In this document: one piece after another, positions 9,247 to 17,765 of the stretch
How positions within the stretch are numbered: the first letter of the stretch is position 1
Layout: every line of letters starts with the position of its first letter
NCBI RefSeq assembly: GCF_023375815.1
Contig: NZ_CP067412.1
Span: 5,766,001-5,830,000, forward strand
Direction of reading: 5' to 3'
Origin: Pseudomonas sp. HS6
GTDB lineage: Bacteria; Pseudomonadota; Gammaproteobacteria; Pseudomonadales; Pseudomonadaceae
Length of the DNA: 64,000 nucleotides
Made by a program: the position numbers and the translations under genes
The notes under the pieces: model-generated
Database searches by the model: none
Told to the model about the DNA's origin: nothing
Seen by the model: the letters and a program-made list of their open reading frames with translations, nothing else

Positions 9247-9381
9247 AAAATTGGCTGTAGTGCGGTCAGGCAAGGCAAAAGTGTTAGTAAAACGGCCGGG
9301 GTCGCGCTCGACGTTAGGGAACCTAAATGAGCATTTTTAGTAACGCTTTTAACGCAGCATGACCGCGCTACAGCCGATTTT
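9247..9381. repeat. 135-bp element with 22-bp imperfect terminal inverted repeats
   Basis: Arms at 9247-9268 and 9360-9381 are inverted copies of one another with 20 of 22 positions matching (core GGCTGTAG...GCGGTCA). The 91-base interior has no convincing ORF and contains short A/T-rich tracts. The layout resembles a MITE-like or other intergenic dispersed repeat of pseudomonads; no target duplication is clear. Being downstream of engB it could also fold as a long hairpin in that transcript. Confidence 0.5.
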
Positions 9382-9386
9382 GGGGC

Positions 9387-9518
9387 AAAAAAAGCCCCGG
9401 ACTTCATATGGGGAGGGAGAAGTTCCGGGGTTCAAGTTCCGAACCGCTAGGGCGGGGTTCAGATATCTGCCAACACTTAACACAACATAGGAGCATCGAA
9501 GGGCTTCACCAGCCATTC
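9387..9518 (-). ncRNA. ersA: Candidate small RNA ErsA (Spot 42-locus sRNA)
   Basis: The minus strand here ends in a textbook terminator: stem CCCCGGAACTTC / GAAGTCCGGGG around a C-rich loop containing TCTCCCTCC, then seven U residues (9387-9393). A second hairpin lies at about 9441-9460. No ORF fits. ErsA of P. aeruginosa lies between the engB and polA genes, is about 130 nt and depends on sigma-22 (AlgU); here the predicted AlgU-type promoter places the start near 9518, giving about 132 nt. Known ErsA pairs with mRNAs such as algC through a C-rich loop. Identity is from position, promoter and architecture, not from alignment. Confidence 0.75.
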
Positions 9519-9524
9519 AGTATC

Positions 9525-9552
9525 TCTGAGTGGCCTGTCGCAAGATTAGTTC
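9525..9552 (-). promoter_or_regulatory. AlgU (sigma-22)-type promoter for ErsA
   Basis: On the minus strand, GAACTA (9552-9547), a 17-base spacer and TCAGA (9529-9525) match the AlgU consensus GAACTT-N16/17-TCtgA with one mismatch in the -35 element. The predicted start lies about 7 bases downstream, consistent with the sRNA length. The same -10 sequence and spacing recur upstream of osmC in this window. Confidence 0.6.
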
Positions 9553-9616
9553 AGATTCTTTTCAAAAAACTTTGGAATAAGCTCAAGAGCGATCAGAACT
9601 AAGCGCCATTCGATGC

Positions 9617-9645
9617 TTTTGCCGCGACGTCATGTCGCGGCAAAA
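9617..9645. repeat. Perfect 12-bp inverted repeat downstream of polA
   Basis: TTTTGCCGCGAC and its exact complement flank a 5-base loop (GTCAT), starting 16 bases after the polA stop. On the polA strand the 3' arm ends in A residues, not U residues, so it is not a standard Rho-independent terminator. It may protect the mRNA end or work with Rho. Confidence 0.5.
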
Positions 9646-9661
9646 CCCCGTCCCAGAGGCC

Positions 9662-12466
9662 TCAGTGAGCCTCGTCCCAATTGTTGCCAACCCCGACTTC
9701 CACCAGCAGCGGCACGTCCAGTTTCGCCGCTTCGCTCATGTGCACGCGAATTTCGTCGCGAACCTGATCGACCAGATCCTCACGAACCTCCAGCACCAGT
9801 TCGTCGTGCACCTGCAGGATGACTTTGGCGTCCAGCCCCGAAGCGCTCAGCCAGTTATCCACCGCCACCATGGCTTTCTTGATGATGTCTGCTGCAGTGC
9901 CCTGCATCGGCGCGTTGATCGCCGTGCGTTCAGCGGCAGCGCGTTCCTGCGGCTTGTTGGAGTTGATGTCCGGCAGATACAGACGACGGCCGAAGATCGT
10001 TTCCACGAAACCTTGGTCTGCCGCCTGCGCGCGGGTGCGATCCATGTATTCACGAACGCCCGGGTAGCGCGCGAAGTAGGTGTCGATGTAAGCCTTGGCG
10101 GTCTTGGTGTCGACGCCGATGTCTTTGCCCAGCTTCTGCGCGCCCATGCCGTAGATCAGACCGAAGTTGATCGCCTTGGCGCCACGGCGCTGGTCGGAGG
10201 ACACTTCGTTCAGCTCGACCTTGAATACTTCGGCGGCCGTTGCGGTGTGCACGTCCAGGTTATTGCGGAAGGCGTTCATCAGGCCTTCGTCGCGGGACAG
10301 GTGCGCCATGATCCGCAATTCGATCTGCGAGTAGTCCGCCGCCAGCAGTTTGTAACCTTTCGGCGCAACAAAGGCCTGACGGATGCGTCGGCCTTCAGCG
10401 GTGCGCACCGGAATGTTCTGCAGGTTCGGATCGCTCGAGGACAAGCGACCGGTCGACGCGACAGCCTGATGATACGAAGTGTGAATACGCCCGGTGCGCG
10501 GATTGATCTGTTCCGGCAGGCGATCGGTGTAGGTGCTTTTCAGCTTGCTCATGGAACGGTGTTCCATCAGCACTTTTGGCAAGCGGTGATCGTCTTCGGC
10601 CAGTTTCGCCAGCACTTCTTCGGCGGTGGACGGCTGGCCCTTGGCGGTTTTCTTCAGCACCGGCAGGCCGAGTTTTTCGTAGAGGATCACGCCCAGTTGC
10701 TTCGGCGAACCCAGGTTGAATTCTTCACCGGCGATCTCGAACGCTTCACGCTCCAGCGCGACCATCTTGTCGCCCAGCTCGATGCTCTGAATGCCGAGCA
10801 GCGCGGCATCAACGAAGGCACCCTGGCGCTCGATGCGTGCCAGTACCGGCACCAGCGGGATCTCGATGTCGGTCAGCACGCTGGCCAGGCTCGGGATGGC
10901 GCTGAGTTTTTCGAACAGCGTCTGATGCAAACGCAGGGTCACGTCAGCATCTTCGGCGGCATAGGGCCCGGCCTGTTCCAGAGCGATCTGGTCGAAGGTC
11001 AGCTGCTTGGCGCCTTTGCCGGCGATGTCCTGGAAGCTCACGGTGGTGTGGTCCAGGTACTTCTGCGCCAGGCTGTCCATGTCGTGACGGATGGCGGTGG
11101 AGTTGAGCACGTAGGACTCAAGCATCGTGTCGAAGGCAATGCCGTTTACGGTGATGCCTTCGTTCTGGTCGCCGCCGATGGCGCAGTTGGCCAGGATGTT
11201 CATGTCGAACTTGGCGTGCTGGCCGACCTTGAGCTTGCTTGGGTCTTCCAGGATCGGCTTGAGCGCGCGCAACACAGTGTCGCGATCCAGTTGCTCCGGC
11301 ACGCCGATGTAGGAGTGGGTCAGCGGAATATAGGCCGCTTCGTTCGCCTGCACCGCGAAGGACAGACCGACTAGTTGCGCCTGTTGGGCGTCGACGCCGG
11401 TGGTTTCGGTGTCGAAGGCAAACAGCTTGGCGTTCTTCAGTTTTTCCAGCCAGACGTCAAAGCGTGCCTGATCGAGGATGGTTTCGTACGCGGCCTCAGT
11501 CGGTGCGGCGGGCGTTTCTTCCGCAGGCGCGCTGAATAGATCGCCGGCCGGCTCAGGCGCGGCGACGCTGCTCAGTTCCAGGCGTTTGGCGTCGCGGTCC
11601 AGATCGTTGATCCAGCTCTTGAACTCCAGCAGGGTGTATAGCTCGTAAAGTTTGGCCGGGTCTTCTGCGCCCATTTTCAGGTCGTCGAGCTCGATATCCA
11701 GCGGCACGTCGACCTTGATGGTCGCCAGTTGATAGGAGAGGAACGCCATCTCCTTATGCTCTTCGAGCTTCGCCGGCAGGGTCTTGGCGCCGCGGATCGG
11801 CAGGGTCGGCACGATATCGAGCTGCGCGTAGAGCTCGGTCAGGCCGCCGTTGACGCCCACCAGGAGGCCGGACGCGGTTTTCGGCCCGATGCCGGGAACG
11901 CCGGGGATGTTGTCGGAAGAGTCGCCCATCAGGGCCAGATAATCGATGATCTGCTCGGGAGCGACGCCGAATTTCTCCTTCACGCCCTCCACGTCCATCG
12001 AACTTCCGGACATGGTGTTGACCAAGGTAATGTGCCCGTCGACCAGTTGCGCCATGTCCTTGTCACCGGTGGAGATGATCACCGGACGATTGGCGGCCGC
12101 GCTGCTGCGGGCCAAGGTGCCGATCACGTCATCGGCCTCGACGCCTTCGACGCACAGCAGCGGGAAACCGAGGGCCTTCACGCTCTGGTGCAGCGGTTCG
12201 ATCTGCACGCGCATGTCGTCGGGCATGCTCGGGCGGTTGGCCTTGTATTCGGCGTACATCTCATCGCGAAATGTCCCGCCCTTGGCGTCGAACACCACGG
12301 CGAACGGGCTGTCCGGATATTGTTTGCGCAGGCTCTTGAGCATGTTCAGCACGCCTTTGACCGCACCGGTCGGCAGGCCTTTGGACGTGGTCAGCGGTGG
12401 CAGCGCGTGAAAGGCGCGGTACAGGTAAGACGAACCGTCCACCAGGACGAGGGGGGCTTGGCTCAT
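9662..12466 (-). CDS. polA: DNA polymerase I
   Basis: Repair and Okazaki-fragment polymerase. Three domains: 5'-3' exonuclease (residues about 1-290, LVDGSSYLYRAFHA, GDKDMAQLV), 3'-5' exonuclease (FAFDTETTG with the metal Asp/Glu intact) and family A polymerase with motif A (DYSQIELR), motif B (RRGAKAINFGLIYG) and motif C (QVHDELV). The ATG at 12466 (MSQAPLVLVDGSS) gives 934 residues; an upstream TTG at 12478 is less likely. All proofreading and polymerase catalytic residues that I can place are present. Confidence 0.97.
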   Translation of the reverse strand: MSQAPLVLVDGSSYLYRAFHALPPLTTSKGLPTGAVKGVLNMLKSLRKQYPDSPFAVVFDAKGGTFRDEMYAEYKANRPSMPDDMRVQIEPLHQSVKALGFPLLCVEGVEADDVIGTLARSSAAANRPVIISTGDKDMAQLVDGHITLVNTMSGSSMDVEGVKEKFGVAPEQIIDYLALMGDSSDNIPGVPGIGPKTASGLLVGVNGGLTELYAQLDIVPTLPIRGAKTLPAKLEEHKEMAFLSYQLATIKVDVPLDIELDDLKMGAEDPAKLYELYTLLEFKSWINDLDRDAKRLELSSVAAPEPAGDLFSAPAEETPAAPTEAAYETILDQARFDVWLEKLKNAKLFAFDTETTGVDAQQAQLVGLSFAVQANEAAYIPLTHSYIGVPEQLDRDTVLRALKPILEDPSKLKVGQHAKFDMNILANCAIGGDQNEGITVNGIAFDTMLESYVLNSTAIRHDMDSLAQKYLDHTTVSFQDIAGKGAKQLTFDQIALEQAGPYAAEDADVTLRLHQTLFEKLSAIPSLASVLTDIEIPLVPVLARIERQGAFVDAALLGIQSIELGDKMVALEREAFEIAGEEFNLGSPKQLGVILYEKLGLPVLKKTAKGQPSTAEEVLAKLAEDDHRLPKVLMEHRSMSKLKSTYTDRLPEQINPRTGRIHTSYHQAVASTGRLSSSDPNLQNIPVRTAEGRRIRQAFVAPKGYKLLAADYSQIELRIMAHLSRDEGLMNAFRNNLDVHTATAAEVFKVELNEVSSDQRRGAKAINFGLIYGMGAQKLGKDIGVDTKTAKAYIDTYFARYPGVREYMDRTRAQAADQGFVETIFGRRLYLPDINSNKPQERAAAERTAINAPMQGTAADIIKKAMVAVDNWLSASGLDAKVILQVHDELVLEVREDLVDQVRDEIRVHMSEAAKLDVPLLVEVGVGNNWDEAH

Positions 12467-12540
12467 GAGCAGGATCAACCTTTTCGGCGGGTCCGGCGCT
12501 AGAATAGCGGGACCGTTGACGACAAAGGGACAAGGTTATC

Positions 12541-12831
12541 ATGCGTACGTTAAATCGCTTGCTGCTGGTCAGTTTGATTGCAACCACGCCACTGGCCGCG
12601 ATCGCGGCGGATGATGCGCCGTCAGCGGAACCGGAGGTCACCATCCGTACCGAAGGTGATAGAACCATCCAGGAGTACCGGCAGAACGGTTTCCTGTACG
12701 CGATCAAGGTGACCAAGAAGGGTTTTCCACCCTATTTTCTGGTGCGCGCGGACGGTACTGATGCAAACTTCATCCGCTCGGACCAGCCGGATATGCTGAT
12801 CCCCGCGTGGAAGATTTTCGAGTGGAAGTAG
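12541..12831 (+). CDS. DUF2782 small exported protein
   Basis: 96 residues with a signal peptide (LLLVSLIATTPLAAIAA) and a compact mature part (VTIRTEGDRTIQEYRQNGFLYAIKVTKKGFPPYFLV). The family is widespread next to polA and thrB in pseudomonads. Its function is unknown; a periplasmic location is predicted. It is divergent from polA and 60 bases upstream of thrB, probably co-transcribed with it. Confidence 0.85.
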   Translation: MRTLNRLLLVSLIATTPLAAIAADDAPSAEPEVTIRTEGDRTIQEYRQNGFLYAIKVTKKGFPPYFLVRADGTDANFIRSDQPDMLIPAWKIFEWK

Positions 12832-12891
12832 TTTCTTAATTTCAACCGGCGCCGACGCGATGGCGGCGCCAGAACTGAGCAGTTTTTAACC

Positions 12892-13845
12892 ATGTCTGTG
12901 TTCACCCCCCTGGCTCGGCCCGAGCTGGAAACCTTTCTCGCCCCATACGGGCTCGGCCGTCTGCTCGATTTCCAGGGGATCGCCGCCGGCAGCGAAAACA
13001 CCAACTTCTTTATCAGCATGGAAAAGGGCGAGTTCGTCCTGACCCTGGTCGAGCGCGGCCCGGTGCAGGAAATGCCGTTCTTCATCGACCTGCTCGACGT
13101 CCTCCACGAAGCCGACCTGCCGGTGCCTTACGCACTGCGCACCACCGACGGCGTGGCCCTGCGTGAGCTGAAAGGCAAGCCGGCGCTGCTGCAACCGCGC
13201 CTCGCCGGCAAGCACATCAAACAGGCCAACGCCCAGCATTGCGCGCAGGTCGGTGACTTGCAGGCGCACCTGCACCTGGCAACCCAGGGCAATAACATGA
13301 TCAAGCGCAAGACCGATCGTGGCCTGGACTGGATGCTGGAAGAGGGCACGCAGTTTCTCTCGCACCTGAGCGACGAGCCGCGCGCGCTGCTGCAAGCCGC
13401 GCTGGACGAAATCACCCAACAGAAAGACAAAATTCTCGCGCTGCCACGGGCGAACATCCACGCCGACCTGTTCCGCGACAACGCGATGTTCGAAGGCACG
13501 CACCTGACCGGGCTCATCGACTTCTACAACGCCTGCTCCGGGCCGATGCTCTACGACGTGGCGATTGCCTTGAACGACTGGTGCTCGGACGATGACGGCC
13601 TGATCGACGGCCCACGTGCGCGGGCCTTCCTGGGTGCCTACGCGACACTGCGCCCGTTCACGGCAGCCGAAGCAGAGTTGTGGCCTACCATGCTGCGAGT
13701 GGCGTGCGTGCGGTTCTGGCTGTCGCGATTGATCGCGGCGGAATCGTTCGCCGGGCAGGACGTGCTGATTCACGATCCGAAGGAGTTCGAGCAGCGTCTG
13801 GCCCAGCGTCAGACGGTCAGTACGCCGCTACCTTTCGCCCTGTAA
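12892..13845 (+). CDS. thrB: Homoserine kinase, APH-like type
   Basis: Phosphorylates homoserine with ATP in threonine synthesis. The 317-residue protein belongs to the aminoglycoside-phosphotransferase-like kinase fold (ThrB type II), not the GHMP type of E. coli. It shows the nucleotide lobe (GSENTNFFISMEKGEFVLTL), the Brenner-type catalytic loop HADLFRDN and the metal motif GLIDFYNA. The gene ends at a strong bidirectional terminator shared with znuA. Confidence 0.92.
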   Translation: MSVFTPLARPELETFLAPYGLGRLLDFQGIAAGSENTNFFISMEKGEFVLTLVERGPVQEMPFFIDLLDVLHEADLPVPYALRTTDGVALRELKGKPALLQPRLAGKHIKQANAQHCAQVGDLQAHLHLATQGNNMIKRKTDRGLDWMLEEGTQFLSHLSDEPRALLQAALDEITQQKDKILALPRANIHADLFRDNAMFEGTHLTGLIDFYNACSGPMLYDVAIALNDWCSDDDGLIDGPRARAFLGAYATLRPFTAAEAELWPTMLRVACVRFWLSRLIAAESFAGQDVLIHDPKEFEQRLAQRQTVSTPLPFAL

Positions 13846-13848
13846 AAG

Positions 13849-13883
13849 AAAAAACCGCAGCCTGTGCAGGCTGCGGTTTTTTT
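13849..13883. terminator. Bidirectional terminator between thrB and znuA
   Basis: Perfect stem of AAAACCGCAGCCTG with its complement around a TG loop, flanked by A and T runs, so it can end both thrB (plus) and znuA (minus) transcripts. Confidence 0.9.
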
Positions 13884-13886
13884 GTA

Positions 13887-14807
13887 TCAGAGCGATTCGA
13901 GACAACCCGCCAGATCATTCCCCAGCTTCTCCAGCACTTGCTCATAACCCTGAGCTGTCGCCGGCGTATACCCACCCAACGCATCCAGTTCCGCCAGCTT
14001 CACCGGCAGGCCCGCTACCAGGGTTTCGGCCAGGCGTGGGCGCAACGGCGGCTCACTGAACACGCACGTCTTGCCGACTTCCTGCAAACGCGCGCGCATC
14101 GCCGCCACATGCTGAGCGCCCGGCTGCACTTCCGCCGCGACGCTGAACACGCCGGTGTGTTTCAAGCCGTAGGCATCTTCGAAGTAGTCGAAGGCTTCGT
14201 GAAAGACGAAGTAGGGTTTGCCTTCAACGCTGGCCAGACGTTTCTTCAAACGCTGATCCAGCGCATCGAGACGCTCGTCGAACGCTTTTACGTTGCTTTG
14301 ATAGCGCTCGGCATTGGCCGGGTCGGCAGCGCTCAGGTCGGCGGCCATCTTGTCGGCAATAACCCGTGCGTTTACCGGCGATAGCCACAAATGCGCATCA
14401 AGGGTGCCCGGGCGGTGATCATGATCATGCTCGTCGGCGTCTTCGGCGTGGGAGTGGCTGTCTTCGGCGAAGCGACGCAGCTTCATGCCCGGCAGGTCCT
14501 GCACGGCAACGCTCGGCAACGTGCGACCGTTCAGCACGCGAGGCAGGAAGCCTTCCATGTCCGGGCCGATCCAGTACAGCAAGTCCACCGATTGCACCTT
14601 GCGCACGTCGGACGGGCGCAACGCATAGTTATGCGGCGAAGCCCCCGGCGGCAGCAGCACTTCCGGAATCGCCACGCCGTCCTGCACCGCCGCGGCAATC
14701 AATTGCAGCGGCTTGATGCTAGTGAGGACTCTGACTTCGGCCTGAGCCGAACCGATCAGCAGAAAACTGGCGACAAATGCCACAAAAACAGAAAAAAGTC
14801 GGGACAC
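13887..14807 (-). CDS. znuA: Zinc ABC transporter substrate-binding protein ZnuA
   Basis: Periplasmic zinc-binding component that delivers Zn2+ to ZnuBC. Signal peptide (VFVAFVASFLLIGSAQA), cluster A-I fold with ligand regions GASPHNY, DAHLWLSP and FHEAFDYF, and a His/Asp-rich charged loop (HSHAEDADEHDHDH) typical of zinc-specific family members. GTG at 14807 (MSRLF) is preferred; a second GTG at 14816 is in frame. It is divergent from zur-znuCB across a region holding a Zur box, so all should be derepressed when zinc is scarce. Confidence 0.93.
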   Translation of the reverse strand: MSRLFSVFVAFVASFLLIGSAQAEVRVLTSIKPLQLIAAAVQDGVAIPEVLLPPGASPHNYALRPSDVRKVQSVDLLYWIGPDMEGFLPRVLNGRTLPSVAVQDLPGMKLRRFAEDSHSHAEDADEHDHDHRPGTLDAHLWLSPVNARVIADKMAADLSAADPANAERYQSNVKAFDERLDALDQRLKKRLASVEGKPYFVFHEAFDYFEDAYGLKHTGVFSVAAEVQPGAQHVAAMRARLQEVGKTCVFSEPPLRPRLAETLVAGLPVKLAELDALGGYTPATAQGYEQVLEKLGNDLAGCLESL

Positions 14808-14834
14808 GATGACCACTCAAGGAGGCGAGAACGG

Positions 14835-14847
14835 GTAACATAATAAC
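14835..14847. promoter_or_regulatory. Zur operator
   Basis: GTAACATAATAAC is an A/T-rich imperfect palindrome close to the Zur consensus GTTATAATATAAC. It lies between the divergent znuA and zur starts. Zinc-loaded Zur bound here would repress both directions. Confidence 0.65.
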
Positions 14848-14873
14848 GTCTCTAACCAAACTCGTCGCCGCTC

Positions 14874-15355
14874 ATGCCTATTACCCCGATTGCCAGCCGT
14901 CCCCACGACCACTCCCATTGCGTCCACAGCGCCCTGTCCGAGGCCGATGCCTTGTGTGCACAGAAAGGCCTGCGCCTGACCGCATTGCGTCGGCGGGTGC
15001 TGGAACTGGTCTGGCAGAGCCACAAGCCGCTGGGTGCCTACGACATCCTCGCGGTGCTCAGCGAGCAGGACGGGCGCCGCGCCGCGCCGCCGACCGTGTA
15101 CCGCGCGCTGGATTTTCTGCTGGAAAACGGCCTGGTGCACCGCATCTCCTCGCTGAACGCCTTTGTCGGCTGCGTTCACCCGAAACACTCGCACCAGGGC
15201 CAGTTCCTGATCTGCCGCGAGTGTCACGCCGCTATCGAACTTGAGCAAAAAACCATCAGCGACGCGATCGTCCACAGCGCCAAGGACGTCGGTTTTATCG
15301 TCGAGGCCCAGACCGTTGAAGTAGTCGGCCTCTGCTCCGGTTGCCGGGGGGCTTG

Positions 15356-15356
<1 letters not shown>
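14874..15356 (+). CDS. zur: Zinc uptake regulator Zur (Fur family)
   Basis: Zinc-responsive repressor of 160 residues. Winged-helix DNA-binding N-terminal half ([37 protein letters not shown]) and a dimerisation half with two CxxC pairs (CREC and CSGC) for structural zinc plus His-rich regulatory ligands (HPKHSH). The N-terminal HDHSHCVH adds further ligands. Its stop overlaps the znuC start by one base (TGATG), so it is translationally coupled to the transporter. Confidence 0.93.
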
Positions 15357-16133
<777 letters not shown>

Positions 16134-16141
<8 letters not shown>

Positions 16142-16922
16142 TTTTCTGTTCTACGCCCTGCTTGCAGGTCTGGCGCTGGCGGTGGTCGCGGGGCCGCTGG
16201 GGTCGTTCGTGGTCTGGCGGCGCATGGCCTATTTCGGCGACACCCTGTCCCACGCCGCGCTGCTCGGCGTGGCGCTGGGTTTTTTGCTGGATGTCAGCCC
16301 GACCGTTGCGGTCACCGTGGGCTGCCTGCTGCTGGCGGTGCTGCTGGTGACCCTGCAACAGCGTCAGCCGCTGGCGTCCGACACATTGCTGGGCATTCTT
16401 GCGCCGAGCACGCTCTCTCTCGGTCTGGTGGTACTAAGCTTCATGCATGAAGTGCGGATCGACCTGATGGCCTATCTGTTCGGCGACCTGCTGGCGATCA
16501 GCCCGACCGATCTGGCGTGGATCCTCGGTGGCAGCGCGGCGGTGCTGGTGCTGCTGGTGACGTTGTGGCGGCCGCTGCTGGCGATCACCGTGCACGAAGA
16601 ACTGGCCCGGGTCGAAGGCCTGCCGGTGGCTGGTTTGCGCATGGCGTTGATGTTGCTGATCGCGGTGGTGATCGCCGTGGCGATGAAAATCGTCGGTGTG
16701 TTGCTGATTACGTCGCTGTTGATCATCCCGGCGGCTGCGGCACAACGTCACGCCCGTTCGCCGGAGCAGATGGCACTGGGCGCGAGCCTGCTGGGCATGC
16801 TCGCCGTGTGTGGCGGGCTGGCGCTGTCCTGGTTCAAGGACACCCCGGCCGGCCCGTCAATCGTTGTGACGGCGGCCGCACTGTTTCTGCTGAGTTTTGT
16901 TCTGCCCCGTCGAGGGGTGTAG
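16134..16922 (+). CDS. znuB: Zinc ABC transporter permease ZnuB
   Basis: Inner-membrane permease of 262 residues with about eight hydrophobic helices of the ABC-3 metal permease family. It starts inside znuC (eight-base overlap) and completes the zur-znuC-znuB operon. Motifs such as [13 protein letters not shown] and the helix [29 protein letters not shown] (in parts) match ZnuB. Confidence 0.94.
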
Positions 16923-16959
16923 ACTTGCTCGTTTTTTGCGCAAATAGAGAGTCGCAGGA

Positions 16960-17673
16960 ATGAAGCCGTTCGCCTCCCGTTATCTGCTCCTTGTCGCATT
17001 TTCAGTGCTGCTGGGCGCCTGCCAAAGCACGCCGCCGGTGGCCGAAGCCCCCGATGCGCGGGCCACGGCCATCGCACAGCTGGAGCAAAGCCTGGCCAGC
17101 AGCGAACTGGCCACCGCCGAGGACCAATTGGCAGCCTTGCAGACCGAAACGCCCAACGATCAGTCCCTTGAGCAATACCAGCGCCAGTTGGCCGAAGCCT
17201 ATCTGCGCCGCAGCCAGATCGTCCTGCAAAAGGGCGATGTGAATGCGGCCGCAACCGCTTTGGCCCGCGCCCGCGCGCTGATGCCCAAGGCTCCGGCGCT
17301 GACCGGTGGCGTCAACGGCGCCATCACCGAAGCCCGCAAGGCTGAGCTGGAAAAAGCCGAAGCAGCGCTCCAGGCCGCTGAAGCCAAGCCGAAAGCCAAA
17401 GTGATCGATCCGACCGCCGAAAGCACCACGATTGCGCTGAATATCACCGATAGCCGCAAACTTCGCCGTCAACTCGACGCGATCGCCGCCGATGTGGTGA
17501 ATTACGATTGCGCGGTGAGCATTCAGGCACCGCGCACCAATGATTACCCTTGGCTGGCGACGTTGATCACCAAACGCGTGAAGAAGCTCGATCCGGATTT
17601 CGATCTGCAGATCGAGAAGCAGATTCTGCGCACAGTCCCGGCACAGATGGTTCTGAGCCCGCGCAAACCTTAA
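16960..17673 (+). CDS. Hypothetical lipoprotein downstream of znuB
   Basis: 237 residues with a lipoprotein signal ending LLGAC (Cys22). The following region is Ala/Gln/Glu-rich and helical (two or three TPR-like helical hairpins, residues about 35-110), then an Ala/Lys-rich stretch and a C-terminal alpha/beta segment (ALNITDSRKLRRQLDAIAADVVNYDCAVSI). Members of this family follow znuB in pseudomonads. I do not recognise a function. It lies 37 bases after znuB and may ride on the zinc-regulated transcript. Confidence 0.8.
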   Translation: MKPFASRYLLLVAFSVLLGACQSTPPVAEAPDARATAIAQLEQSLASSELATAEDQLAALQTETPNDQSLEQYQRQLAEAYLRRSQIVLQKGDVNAAATALARARALMPKAPALTGGVNGAITEARKAELEKAEAALQAAEAKPKAKVIDPTAESTTIALNITDSRKLRRQLDAIAADVVNYDCAVSIQAPRTNDYPWLATLITKRVKKLDPDFDLQIEKQILRTVPAQMVLSPRKP

Positions 17674-17677
17674 AAGC

Positions 17678-17743
17678 ATCGCGGGCAAGCCCGCTCCCAC
17701 AGGCACGGCGCAATCCTGTGGGAGCGGGCTTGCCCGCGATGAC
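17678..17743. repeat. REP doublet (REPIN)
   Basis: Two inverted copies of a Pseudomonas REP unit (GCGGGCAAGCCCGCTCCCAC and its reverse complement) face each other across about 16 bases. It lies between the convergent lipoprotein gene and katE and may also act as an mRNA end. Confidence 0.9.
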
Positions 17744-17765
17744 GTTTTACCAGGCGCTCAATCTC

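Noticed and set aside
9617..9645. polA Rho-independent terminator
   Set aside because: The stem is perfect, but the 3' arm on the polA strand ends in A residues with no U-tract, so it was listed only as an inverted repeat.
9632..11374. Long plus-strand open frame (580 codons) opposite polA
   Set aside because: It is a mirror of the GC-rich polA coding frame, has no family resemblance and no ribosome site. Several other long antisense frames (37375-39066, 43873-45507, 12886-13773) were rejected for the same reason.
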